DNA of 64,000 nucleotides from Lentisphaeria bacterium. GTDB taxonomy: Bacteria > Verrucomicrobiota > Lentisphaeria > Victivallales > Victivallaceae. The stretch spans positions 1 to 64,000 of the forward strand of contig JABLYX010000015.1 in the NCBI GenBank assembly GCA_018265615.1, in the 5' to 3' direction. Position numbers and translations under genes: made by a program. Under the pieces are notes generated by a model. It saw only the letters and a list, made by a program, of their open reading frames with translations, made no database searches and was not told where the DNA came from. Positions 17,201-25,649 of this stretch are shown piece after piece; positions within the stretch are counted from its first letter, which is position 1; every line of letters begins with the position of its first letter.

Positions 17201-20200
17201 CGGCCGAACCGCTTTTATGTACACGAGGTTTTTACGGAAGATGAGATAGAAAAACTCGGAAGCCGACAGACTGATGCGACATCCGGCAAGCCGGACCGGT
17301 TATACAGGAATGCTTCCGAGTTCTACCGCAATATAATCGCCTCAGTCATGAATATCAAGCCGGAACCAGGTGAAAATCAGGAAAATCCCGATATCCGCTA
17401 TTCGCTCTCCGAGTACTCGGAGGCGGACCGGAATGACATCATCGCCATGCTGAAACCGTATGCCGGAATCGTGCTCGACCGCGACGGGGCGGACTATGCG
17501 AAGTATCTGGCCGCAAAGGGCGTGGATATCTCGGCAACGGATGCTCGGATGTTTGCGCTCGAAGCGACGCGGGAGAATATGAAAGCCGCGCGGGAAAAGG
17601 CCACGAAACGCCGGAACGACTGGCTTTTCGAGAACGTCCCGGTCTGGCGCGATGTGGTCGAGGCGATCGGCAGCGAGAATTTCAAAATCGTCCCGTCCAT
17701 GCGGTTCCGGGACGAAGAGATGTCCGGCACCTTCATCGCAAAGAAGAAAGAAACCGGGATGCCGTCCGACGAACTCGCGCAGGCCATCGCCCGCCGCACC
17801 GGGCGCGATCCGCTCGACATTGAGCAGGAGGTGATGGATTTCTTCCGCGACTTGAAGAAGCCCGATCTTTACAAGATGTATTCCGACTGGAAGAAGGAGA
17901 ATGTTCTCGGAGACCGGGAGGCGGAAAAACAGATGCGGGCCGAATGGGAGAAGCAGAGCCGCGCCCGCGTGGAAGATGAGGTGATCCGGCTCCTTGAACG
18001 CGGAACGCCGGTCACGGCGGAATGGGCCGCCGAAAACCGCGACGTTTACCGGGAGCTGTACCGGCAGCTTTTCGGCGGCAAGGAACCTCCGCAGAATCCC
18101 GGCAAAGCCGATCTTGAAGCGATGAATGCCGCGATCCGGCAGGAGGGCGGCAACGCCGCGACGTTCGCGCAGGCGTACAGGGCCGCGCGGGAAAAGGCGT
18201 ATGAGGAATTTGCCGGGAAGCTGCGGGAGTTCAAGGAAAAGGTGCTCGCCGCCAAGACGGATGCGATGAAGCTGCAACGCGACGCGCTCTCTTTCGCGGA
18301 GAAGCATCTGCCGAAAGAGAACCGGGGCGAATTCGCCCGCGCGATCGTGAAGCTGATGGAAGTGCCGTCCAGCCCTTCGGCTAAATATCCCGAGGGCCGC
18401 CGCGCGGCGGAGTTCCGGAAAATCTTCGGGGATATCCTGAACCGGGGCGCGGAAGTCCGCAAGGAAGGCGCGATTGCCGATATCCGGGAAATGCTCGATG
18501 CGGCGAAGATCAAGCGCAATTACAAGGGAATCCCGACTTCGGTGCTCCCTTCGGAACAGGCGCGCGTGGACCGTATCCGCAAGATCGTTTCGCTCGACCT
18601 GCCCGCCGTGGCGAATATGATCGACTTCAACAACGAACAGCTTTCCGCGCTCGATGCCGACGCGGAGGGCAGCCACAAGGCGGAAGCGCTGCTTGAGGAT
18701 AATCTGCTGCTTACCACCTTCGGGAATCTCGACTATCAGGCCCCGGACAAGGTGGAGGCGGCGGCGAAGCAGCTGCGGGAGCTGATTTCCGGCGGCAAGG
18801 CGGCCTTCGCCGAAAAGCTCGCCGAACGCAAGGCGTATCTCGACGGCCTCCGGAAGCGGATGGTCGAAGATGCGACGTTCGGAAAGAACAGCTTCGCGGA
18901 TCGCGGCGACGCGCGGAAACACTCCGATTTCATGTTGAAAAACGAATCGCTCGGAACGCTGATGCGGATCGCTTCGGGCCGGGGGATTCAGGAGTTCGAT
19001 TCGACGGTCGGCGGAGAACTGTACCGGAGAATCGAAGACGCGACGCAGGCCGAGCAGACGCAGCTCCGCCGGATGCAGGCCGATCTTGACAAGGCGCTGC
19101 GCGATATCGCGGGCGTGGATTCCATGCGGAAGAAAGGACAGTTCTTCCGGCTGCTCTCGGAAGTTGTCGAACACTCCGGCGTTCACAAAACCGAGTACAC
19201 CCGCCCGATCCAGACCGGAAAGCATGATTACGTTTTCGAGGAAGGGCGGCGGCAGCTCGTGAGCAAGAGCATTCCGATCGAGGATTATGAGTTTGAGGGC
19301 AAGCCGCGCAAGGGGGCGCGTTCGCTGCTGCGCGACATCGACAATGCAATGCTCCGGCAGGGGGGCCGGGGGAACTCCCCCGGCGGCGTAAGTAGCGAAG
19401 CGCACACGCCGTTACCCGGCAGCGGCACCTTGCCGCCGCTTGACGAAACCGCCGTCGCGTTCCTGCGGCAGCAGGTCGCCGACTTCGACGCCGGTTTGAA
19501 GCAGAGCTACGAGATTTTCAACGATGAATCCGACGACGCGAATTTTAACCGGATGCTCGAAGAGGAACGCAGCGGAGGCCGCGCGGTGATCTTCGGCCAC
19601 AATCCGGAAGAAATCAGCCGGACGGTCGAAGTTCCGCTTTCGCAGGGGGCCGCGCTGCAAATCCTGCTGACATGGGAGCAGGAGCATTACCGGCCTAACA
19701 TGAAGTGGAACGGCTGGACGGAAAAGAGCATGGAAGAGCTGCGCGCCTTCCTGAAACCGGAAGTTCTCCGGATGGGCTATTGGATGCGCGGCGAAATCGC
19801 TGCAAACAAAGCGGCGCTCGACGCAAAGGTGTTTGACCGCTACGGCGCGCACCTGCCGGAGAACGACAACTATTTCCCGGCGGCGTTCCGGGGCGGGCGG
19901 TCGCGGGCGGTTCGCCCGGAAAGCGAACTCGGGCGCGGGACCGGTTCCCTGTCGATCAACCCGAATTTCCTGATCGCGCGGAAATTTCATTTAAAGCCGG
20001 TCGATATCGACGCGGACGCATTCAGCTCGTTCCTCGGCAACCAGATTGAACAGCACCATTTTCTCGCCTGGGCCGATACGCTCCGCGATCTGAAAAGCGT
20101 TTACGGCAGCGCAATGGTGCAGAAGGCGATCAACGACAATTTCGGGCGGAACGTCTCCGACAACCTCGTGGAACGGATCGAGACGATCGCGCGCGGCGGC

Positions 20201-21334
20201 GGGCGGTTCTCCGGCGATTACGCGGCCCGGCTGCTCGGCAGGCTCTACCGGCATTGGGTTCCGGCGAAAATCGCGTTAAATCCTTCCAGCGCGATCAAGC
20301 AGATGTTCGGCGCGGCGGCCTATATGAACCATATCCCGGTTTCCGATTTCTGCCGGGGACTGGCGCAGGCCAATTTCGCCAATCCGGAATTCCGGGAGTT
20401 CGTGAAGTTCGCGCGGAACACCGACTACATGAAGAACCGGCTCGCAGGCGGGCTGGACAAGGATTTGCAATATCTGATGAACTATACCCGCGACTCGAAA
20501 GCGTACAGCCCGCTCAGTGACGCGCTGCTGCAAATCGGGACGTGGCAAACCTGCTGGTCGGATGCTTGGAGCACGCTTCACGGCGGTTTCACGGTTTACA
20601 AGTACAATCTTGAACAGGCGAAGAAAGCCGGGATGAGCGGCCCGGAAGCGCATGACGCGGCAGTTCGCGCATGGATGCGAAGCACCGACGAAACGCAGCA
20701 GTCCGGCTATCTGAAAGACCTGAATTACTTCCAGAGCAATCAGGGCGCGTACCGCTATCTGACCGCGTTTCTGACCAACCCGATCCAAGTCATGAACTTG
20801 CAGTTGCAGACGATCAACGAACTGCGGTACGGTTCCGACAGGAAAGCGGCGGCCCGGAAGCTGGCGAAGCAGCTCTTCGTAAATCACTTGGTGATCCCGT
20901 CCCTGATGCTCTTTACCAACGATATGCTGCGGGCCGGATTCAATGTGGCCGACTGGTGGGATGAGGTTGAATTTGAGGACTATCTGCTGGCGTGGTGCCT
21001 CGGCCAGTATGAGGCGGTTTTCCTCTTCGGAAAGCTCGCAAGCAATATCGGCGGCTACGCCTTGAAGAAAGCAGCCGGACACAATGCCTACGGTTCGGAC
21101 GTGCTTTCCGCGCTGCCGCTGGCCGACGATCTGCAACGCGATATCGATCTTGCGGCCCGGATGATGAAGCAGGGAGAACTCACGGAAAGCGATCTCTTCG
21201 GCGCATTGAAGGCAATCGGCGATATCGGCATGGCCGCAGGCATGGCGGACAGCCGCGCCGGATCGGTCGGCGCGGTTCTCTCGGCGATCGGAACGCAGGG
21301 GAAACGGGTCATGAAGTGGATTTCCGGGAAGTGA
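14201..21334 (+). CDS. giant polyvalent ejection-type protein
   Basis: About 2,377 residues, likely injected with the genome. It holds, in order: a hydrophobic/Gly-rich region (about 240-410), a coiled coil (about 415-500), a GHEVIGHKGL metallopeptidase-like motif (about residue 577), a nuclease-like PBECR-type domain (about 725-850), an LPD3-type polyvalent domain (about 900-1030: HSMYQNKLDAI ... VNHYFAAPVQIGG), long helical regions, and an LPD38-like C-terminal part (about 1900-2370). Two near-identical linkers (KPEPGENQENxDIR) and a palindromic in-frame element split the modules. ATG 14201 has GGGA upstream; ATG 14186 is an alternative. Confidence 0.8.
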   Translation: MPNEAIDPAEVVLDLSTPKSEPPPEEIDPAKVKIDPYFSPTKKQFSRIREAFTSDPLAVVEDEGDRARLELESSRMPDPENFRKRYALAAYYSRMQNSDFKFVLANLDQFTAKYNDGKPQTVEAAYNDIAQLLNPPQPGEGGTAEVLKAGGSRLMQTLSNLFWTYLEGQALYESYNSRGKYGAKEREGIVETVDELRGESAGYYKDIADRNTEAALDADWFSRWNKGRWLVNAGKFLAIQAPTQAAQLAAAYYTGPLGFTALIGSSSGIDKYYDLKWDNPDLPEDQRLKNAAFTGFINSGFAWLTAGIVKGKIPVLNRIQIRGEAKASVLYFLEATGIEASQEFVEQMAENITDLHTGVYGDIEKMSPEEYRRNLWNGCGESALAGGSFGFAGAGMGYRNFRTQHRSSMQAMNSLQAERTRLLQKENLSDTEVAELQQVETALDSGNINDLAETAQAVARLEQERQQSAREAEAELTDEERTQREAEAAEMDYTLRKQLPHNPQDTIDTANELMAQFPAFRLDIVNTTGELAPEVRAKIETEGIDPARVRAWVDDSDTVHLVAENVRPSDVARTIGHEVIGHKGLRAVFGEQFDNLLDLVYRDHFEEVTKLAETYHRDTETIENQRYLTEEFLADCANAEMKPKWWKELLQQIKMGLRKIPYLRNLRFTDRDIEGALMRSARAMRRGNRTVGPDEIRFAAALRRKGAPNAAENPGQLRDGNVPHKKGFPESAGLPGERFYADYEFLYGKHPEYFDDVEHVRAAVEFVLNDPEPAGTIGENLAFVRADESTGKYFRIEVKPALTAKRHHIRSVHELTAEQYLKAKSATPPGTTTVTKPTHRQASKVSDFLRYNIDDSGVDIKPEPGENQENHDIRFSLAAERLAGEPVASVPARAIQSGDGRSAIEVAMEWVRGHFTAPVQTEIGEVTVDPVAVKQSLSHSMYQNKLDAIQAVGDVLEHGAYLGSAPDKDGKPLVNHYFAAPVQIGGNRKIVFVRTRQAEGRPNRFYVHEVFTEDEIEKLGSRQTDATSGKPDRLYRNASEFYRNIIASVMNIKPEPGENQENPDIRYSLSEYSEADRNDIIAMLKPYAGIVLDRDGADYAKYLAAKGVDISATDARMFALEATRENMKAAREKATKRRNDWLFENVPVWRDVVEAIGSENFKIVPSMRFRDEEMSGTFIAKKKETGMPSDELAQAIARRTGRDPLDIEQEVMDFFRDLKKPDLYKMYSDWKKENVLGDREAEKQMRAEWEKQSRARVEDEVIRLLERGTPVTAEWAAENRDVYRELYRQLFGGKEPPQNPGKADLEAMNAAIRQEGGNAATFAQAYRAAREKAYEEFAGKLREFKEKVLAAKTDAMKLQRDALSFAEKHLPKENRGEFARAIVKLMEVPSSPSAKYPEGRRAAEFRKIFGDILNRGAEVRKEGAIADIREMLDAAKIKRNYKGIPTSVLPSEQARVDRIRKIVSLDLPAVANMIDFNNEQLSALDADAEGSHKAEALLEDNLLLTTFGNLDYQAPDKVEAAAKQLRELISGGKAAFAEKLAERKAYLDGLRKRMVEDATFGKNSFADRGDARKHSDFMLKNESLGTLMRIASGRGIQEFDSTVGGELYRRIEDATQAEQTQLRRMQADLDKALRDIAGVDSMRKKGQFFRLLSEVVEHSGVHKTEYTRPIQTGKHDYVFEEGRRQLVSKSIPIEDYEFEGKPRKGARSLLRDIDNAMLRQGGRGNSPGGVSSEAHTPLPGSGTLPPLDETAVAFLRQQVADFDAGLKQSYEIFNDESDDANFNRMLEEERSGGRAVIFGHNPEEISRTVEVPLSQGAALQILLTWEQEHYRPNMKWNGWTEKSMEELRAFLKPEVLRMGYWMRGEIAANKAALDAKVFDRYGAHLPENDNYFPAAFRGGRSRAVRPESELGRGTGSLSINPNFLIARKFHLKPVDIDADAFSSFLGNQIEQHHFLAWADTLRDLKSVYGSAMVQKAINDNFGRNVSDNLVERIETIARGGGRFSGDYAARLLGRLYRHWVPAKIALNPSSAIKQMFGAAAYMNHIPVSDFCRGLAQANFANPEFREFVKFARNTDYMKNRLAGGLDKDLQYLMNYTRDSKAYSPLSDALLQIGTWQTCWSDAWSTLHGGFTVYKYNLEQAKKAGMSGPEAHDAAVRAWMRSTDETQQSGYLKDLNYFQSNQGAYRYLTAFLTNPIQVMNLQLQTINELRYGSDRKAAARKLAKQLFVNHLVIPSLMLFTNDMLRAGFNVADWWDEVEFEDYLLAWCLGQYEAVFLFGKLASNIGGYALKKAAGHNAYGSDVLSALPLADDLQRDIDLAARMMKQGELTESDLFGALKAIGDIGMAAGMADSRAGSVGAVLSAIGTQGKRVMKWISGK
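16776..16830 (+). repeat. module-junction repeat, copy 1
   Basis: About 50 bp nearly identical to 17352-17406, coding IKPEPGENQENHDIRFSL. It separates the nuclease-like and LPD3-like domains. DIRFSL-type linkers are common at domain borders of phage and conjugative polyvalent proteins. The near-identity at DNA level argues for recent duplication or gene conversion. Confidence 0.75.
17352..17406 (+). repeat. module-junction repeat, copy 2
   Basis: Second copy of the 16776-16830 junction, coding IKPEPGENQENPDIRYSL, directly after the LPD3-like domain. The two copies thus bracket that domain, which suggests it can be exchanged or deleted as a cassette by recombination between them. Confidence 0.75.
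19360..19438 (+). repeat. in-gene palindromic element, copy B
   Basis: Same family as 5440-5527: a strong hairpin CCGGGGG-AAC-TCCCCCGG near 19366-19383 and CGGCAG...TTGCCG near 19417-19436, with the 3' half almost identical to copy A. It lies in frame in the giant gene and codes a Gly/Ser/Pro-rich linker ending PGSGTLPP, between two helical regions. Confidence 0.72.
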
Positions 21335-21340
21335 CGGACG

Positions 21341-21355
21341 GCAACAATAATTAAA
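21341..21355 (+). promoter_or_regulatory. shared 15-bp intergenic motif, candidate late promoter element (copy 2)
   Basis: GCAACAATAATTAAA, identical to 6637-6651. It begins seven bases after the stop of the giant gene and precedes the tail-fibre gene by about 45 bases. TAGTAT (21365-21370) and TATATC (21373-21378) follow as possible -10 boxes. Function inferred. Confidence 0.4.
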
Positions 21356-21399
21356 TTGCCGGAATAGTATGGTATATCAAAGGCGGAAGGAAAGGCTAT

Positions 21400-24300
21400 A
21401 TGCTGGAAAATCAGAACAATGCAATGACGTATGCGGTAAAGGAAGGCCGCGTTTTCGCTTTCCCGATCCGGTTCAATGCTTCCACGGAAATCCATTGCTT
21501 TCTCAGCTCCGGTTCCGGTTCCGGAACGGAACTCCTGCGCGATGTGGATTTTTCCGTCGAACCGCGCGGCAGCTATGAGAACGGCACGAATATTCATCTT
21601 CTGATGAAAGTTCTGCCCTCCGGCTCCACGCTGACCATCAGGCGCGAGGTGCCGTATACGCAGGTGACCGCCTTTCCGACTTCCGGCAAGCTCGATTCCA
21701 AGAGCATCGAACGGGCGCTCGACCGGATCGTGATGATGTGCCAGCAGCTTTCCAACGATCTCGATCACGTCGAAAAGCTCCCGGAGGGAGAAGGCAGCGT
21801 ATTGGAATTTCTCGAAGCTGTCCAGACCGAGGCGGTCGCGGCGCGGGATATCGCCTTGGATGCGAGCGTATCGGCCAGTAAATCCGCGCAGCTCTCGATG
21901 CTCGGCGCAAAAGCTGTGGCGAATATCTATACCGAAATCTCCGGAAATCCTGACCGCGCGAATGCAATGCTGACCGCTTTACAGGAGGTTTCCGGCGCTG
22001 CCGGAGCGGTGGCCGCCGCCGCCGCCGCCGCGAAAAGCTCGATTGCCGGACAGGAAGCGGAGGTGCGCGCCGCACTGGATGAGGCCGCGAAGAAGCAGAA
22101 AAAGGCGATGGCGGCAAACGTGGAGGCGTTCGACGATCAGCTTGAAGACATGCTGACCGCCCGGATCGCCGAAGCCTCCGGCGCGACGGACGCGGCGAAG
22201 GCCGCATTGAACGCCGCCGCCTCCGAGCTTTCCAGCGCGGTACAGCGGGCCGACGCGCTCGCCAAAAGCATTTTCAAGGAAGCGGAGGAAACCGCGCTCC
22301 ATGCGATCGACAAGGCGGAGGAAAAACTCGAAGAAGTGACCGCCGCCGGAAACGCCGCGCAGGTCGCCATTGAAAGCCAGCGCAAATACGCGATCGAAAG
22401 CATCTACAAAACGCTGTTTGATGCCGAGTATGACGCGGAAAAGACCTTCAAGGAAGCGCTCGCCGGGCTTTACCGGGCCGTCGAAGCGCTTTTTGCGGAA
22501 GACGGCGTGGTTTCCGAAAAGGAGCAGGCGATTCTCGACAAAATCGATTACGCCGTCGCGGAGGCGGTTTCCGGCGACGCCGGGGCGCTGGCGCAGATTC
22601 AGCAGTTGGTTGCGTCGATGGTTTCCGAGGACGGCGATCTGTCGGTCAGCGAGAAGCAGGCGCTCGAAGCGATCGCCGCCGCGCGGCAGGCGGCGGAAGA
22701 GGCGATGGAGCGCTACAAGGCGGCGGCGGATCAGGCATTCGACAAACTCGATGAGTCGTTGAACAATCTGTTCAGGGAAGATGGCGTGATCTCCGAGAAG
22801 GAACAGGAATTCATCAACGCGCTCGCCGCCGCCAAGAACGAGGCTTTGAAGAACGCCGATGTCGAAGCGCTGCAACGCTTCCGGCAACAGCTTGAAACCT
22901 TTTTCGCGGAAGACGGCGTGATCGACCAGCGGGAAGAGGAAGTGCTCGCCCGGATCGACGCGGCAATCGCCAGCGCGGAATTGCAGGTGGTTTCCGCAAT
23001 GGGCGCGGTCCGGCTGCGGATGATTGAGCTTTATGATGCCGTAGTCGCGCTCTTCAATGCGGACGGCACGATTTCCGCCGATGAGCGCGCGATCATCGAC
23101 AAGCTGACTCCGGCCAAGACGAACTCCGCCGCAATCGCACAGGTGCAGGCGATGAGGTCGGCGCTCGCCGATTATTTCGGCGACACTCCCACGGAGGCGC
23201 AGCAGGCGCTTCTCGACAAGGTATCCTCCGGCGGCAGCGTCTACGAGGCGGCGCGGGCGCTCTCCGTCTCCCCGATCCAGTCGTTCCGTTCCGAACTTAC
23301 AACGCTGTTCGGCAGCTCGCCCGGCGCAACCGAACGCGGGCTGCTCGGCATGGTGGACGATCTCGCCACCGCCGCCGCGCCGCAGACGGCGGGCGAAGTG
23401 TTCGCCCGCGCGATGGACGGCTACCCGGACAAGTTGCAGACACTTCGCCAGACGTTGGCCGACAGCTTCGGCGCATTCCCGTATCCCGCCGCCGAAACCC
23501 ATGTGCTCGAACTCGCCGATGCCGCAATCGCGGAAATCGCGGATTCGACGCTCGGACAGCAGCGCGCGCTCGAAGCAAAGCTCGCGGAAATCCTCGCGCT
23601 GCTGGAAGAGTATTTCGGGGCGGACGGCGTTTTCGATGCGAAAGAAGAGGCGATTCTCGACGCGATCAGGAACGGCGGAGCGGCGGCGCTGGCCGGTCTT
23701 GACGATAAAATCAAGGAGATTTTCGCGGAAGACGGCGTGATCGACCAGAAGGAACAGGCGATTCTCGACAAATTCCATGACCTCGTGAACGGGGAAACCG
23801 CGATTGACGCGATGCTCGCCGCGCTCCGGGAACTCTGGCCGCCCCTGACCCGCACCGAAACGGAGCAGTCCTATCTCGACCTCGCGGCGGAAGGCAAAAC
23901 CGCCGCATTGAAAGGCGATGTGACCAAGCTCGAACGGTTGCAGGAATTGCTTATCGCCTACTTCGGCGATTCTCCGGTTCCGGCGCAGCAGAACGCGCTC
24001 GATCTGCTCGCTGCGGCGATTCAGAAGGTCAAGGAGTCGGCGCTGTATCAGGAGCGCGAACGGGTACAGCTCGAACTCGACGCGGCCCGGATCGCGGCGC
24101 TCGACGCGGCGCTTGCGGCGAACCGGGCGACCGGAGCGGCGGCGCAGGCGCTCGCCTACGCTTCGACCGCCTCCGGCTATGTGAGCGCCGCTTCGCAGAG
24201 CGCGCTTTCCGCCGCCGCAGCCGCAAGCCGGGCGCAGACGATCGCCGACGCAATCCAGCAGAAACTCGACGAACTCGACCCGTCCAGCACGGTTGACGGA

Positions 24301-25635
24301 CACAACCAGTCCGCCGACGCGCATCCGGCGCTTCGCTCCCGGATCAAGGCGCTGGAAGACAATGCCGGAACGAGCGTTTTGAACGCGATCAAAACCCACA
24401 ACGCCGACAACAACGCGCACGAACCGCTGCGGGCGAGGATTGCCGCGGTCGAAAACCGGCTGAATACCGGCGGGATCGGCAATGTTTCGACCGATTGCCT
24501 CGTGGTGTGGGGCAACAACTCCGGCGGGCAAAGCGGCATCGGCCACAAGAAAGTCGTCTATGCGCCGGAATGTCTCGCTTATCCACTCGGCGCTTCGCAG
24601 TTCAGTTTTTACGACAAGGGCGGGATCGGCATTTTCGGCGGGAAGCTCTATGTCACCGGAGCGAATACCAACGGGTTTTCCGGTCCGGGGCGCGACGTTA
24701 CGATCGGATGGCAGCAGTTGACTGATCTTTCCGGCTGGACGCGGGTGAGCTGCTGCCAGCACACCGGCGCGGCGATCCGCAACAAGGTATTGTTTACGTG
24801 GGGGAACGGCAGCCGGGGCGCGGGCGGGCGCGGCGACAATCTCGACCGCTGGCTTCCCGCCTACATCCGCCGCCGGGTGGAATCCGGCAATCCGGCGGAA
24901 TTCACCGACGATTGGGTGGAAGTCGCCTGCGGCAATGGGCATACGCTCGCATTGACCTCCGGCGGCGCGGTCTACGCCACCGGGCGCAACAACAACGGGC
25001 AGCTTGGACTCGGCCACACGACGCATCTGTTTTACTTCACCCGCGTCTCGATGCCGAAGCCGGTCCGCATGATCGCGGCGGGCGGCGACGTGTCGGACGG
25101 CTCTTATCGCGGTTTGTCGGCGGCGATCACCACGACGAACGAGCTTTACACATGGGGTTCCGGTACAGATTACCGCACCGGGCAGAACACCACGGCAAAG
25201 AGCGTGTCTCCGGTCAAGCTGGCCGGATCGTGGAAACTGGTCGCCTGCGGCTACCGCCATCTCGCGGCGGTCAGCACGGACGGCGCGGTTTATGTCGCCG
25301 GACATCAGACGGCGCTCGGAGTCAAAAACGCCGTCCGGACGTTGACCAGACTCGCCGCCGGAAACATCGGAACGGTCGCCGCGATCGCCTGCGGGCGGGA
25401 TTGCACCTTCATCCTCAATACAGCGGGCGCGGTCTACAGCTTCGGCGGCGGCAGCTCCGGCAAGGGCAAGCTCGGATGGAACACCACGGCGAACCAGCCG
25501 ACACCGGTACGGATCGCCGCCAGCGGCGCGGTCGCCCTCTTCGGCGGCTGCTGCAACTTCGGCGGCGGCTATGTCACCGATCAGTTTAAGCGCGGGCTGA
25601 TGGACCCGAGCGACACCAGCGACGAAGACGAATAA
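21400..25635 (+). CDS. tail fibre with DGxI...E repeats and an RCC1-like propeller tip
   Basis: 1,411 residues. Residues 1-120 resemble the T7 gp17-type virion-attachment domain (FPIRFNASTEIHCFL ... RREVPYTQVTAFPTSGKLD). Then come Ala/Glu/Lys coiled coils (about 125-360) and about twelve degenerate repeats of 35-60 residues (about 360-880) with the core F.xDGxIxxkEqaiLd, like half EF-hands or TerB-type units. After another coiled coil, residues about 1030-1400 hold RCC1-like blades (VWGNNSGGQSGIG; VYATGRNNNGQLGLG; LYTWGSGTDYRTGQ; VYSFGGGSSGKGKLG). The propeller is probably the receptor-binding tip. SD GGAAAGG. Confidence 0.85.
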   Translation: MLENQNNAMTYAVKEGRVFAFPIRFNASTEIHCFLSSGSGSGTELLRDVDFSVEPRGSYENGTNIHLLMKVLPSGSTLTIRREVPYTQVTAFPTSGKLDSKSIERALDRIVMMCQQLSNDLDHVEKLPEGEGSVLEFLEAVQTEAVAARDIALDASVSASKSAQLSMLGAKAVANIYTEISGNPDRANAMLTALQEVSGAAGAVAAAAAAAKSSIAGQEAEVRAALDEAAKKQKKAMAANVEAFDDQLEDMLTARIAEASGATDAAKAALNAAASELSSAVQRADALAKSIFKEAEETALHAIDKAEEKLEEVTAAGNAAQVAIESQRKYAIESIYKTLFDAEYDAEKTFKEALAGLYRAVEALFAEDGVVSEKEQAILDKIDYAVAEAVSGDAGALAQIQQLVASMVSEDGDLSVSEKQALEAIAAARQAAEEAMERYKAAADQAFDKLDESLNNLFREDGVISEKEQEFINALAAAKNEALKNADVEALQRFRQQLETFFAEDGVIDQREEEVLARIDAAIASAELQVVSAMGAVRLRMIELYDAVVALFNADGTISADERAIIDKLTPAKTNSAAIAQVQAMRSALADYFGDTPTEAQQALLDKVSSGGSVYEAARALSVSPIQSFRSELTTLFGSSPGATERGLLGMVDDLATAAAPQTAGEVFARAMDGYPDKLQTLRQTLADSFGAFPYPAAETHVLELADAAIAEIADSTLGQQRALEAKLAEILALLEEYFGADGVFDAKEEAILDAIRNGGAAALAGLDDKIKEIFAEDGVIDQKEQAILDKFHDLVNGETAIDAMLAALRELWPPLTRTETEQSYLDLAAEGKTAALKGDVTKLERLQELLIAYFGDSPVPAQQNALDLLAAAIQKVKESALYQERERVQLELDAARIAALDAALAANRATGAAAQALAYASTASGYVSAASQSALSAAAAASRAQTIADAIQQKLDELDPSSTVDGHNQSADAHPALRSRIKALEDNAGTSVLNAIKTHNADNNAHEPLRARIAAVENRLNTGGIGNVSTDCLVVWGNNSGGQSGIGHKKVVYAPECLAYPLGASQFSFYDKGGIGIFGGKLYVTGANTNGFSGPGRDVTIGWQQLTDLSGWTRVSCCQHTGAAIRNKVLFTWGNGSRGAGGRGDNLDRWLPAYIRRRVESGNPAEFTDDWVEVACGNGHTLALTSGGAVYATGRNNNGQLGLGHTTHLFYFTRVSMPKPVRMIAAGGDVSDGSYRGLSAAITTTNELYTWGSGTDYRTGQNTTAKSVSPVKLAGSWKLVACGYRHLAAVSTDGAVYVAGHQTALGVKNAVRTLTRLAAGNIGTVAAIACGRDCTFILNTAGAVYSFGGGSSGKGKLGWNTTANQPTPVRIAASGAVALFGGCCNFGGGYVTDQFKRGLMDPSDTSDEDE

Positions 25636-25649
25636 AGGGAGACAAAATT

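Noticed and set aside
22440..24060. Tandem DNA repeat or CRISPR-like array in the fibre gene
   Set aside because: Repetition is at protein level with variable spacing and diverged DNA; no identical direct repeats with spacers. No CRISPR array was seen in the window.
21979..25305. 1,108-codon - strand frame opposite the tail fibre
   Set aside because: Shadow of the fibre gene; its repeats are the reverse reading of the fibre's DGxI...E repeats.
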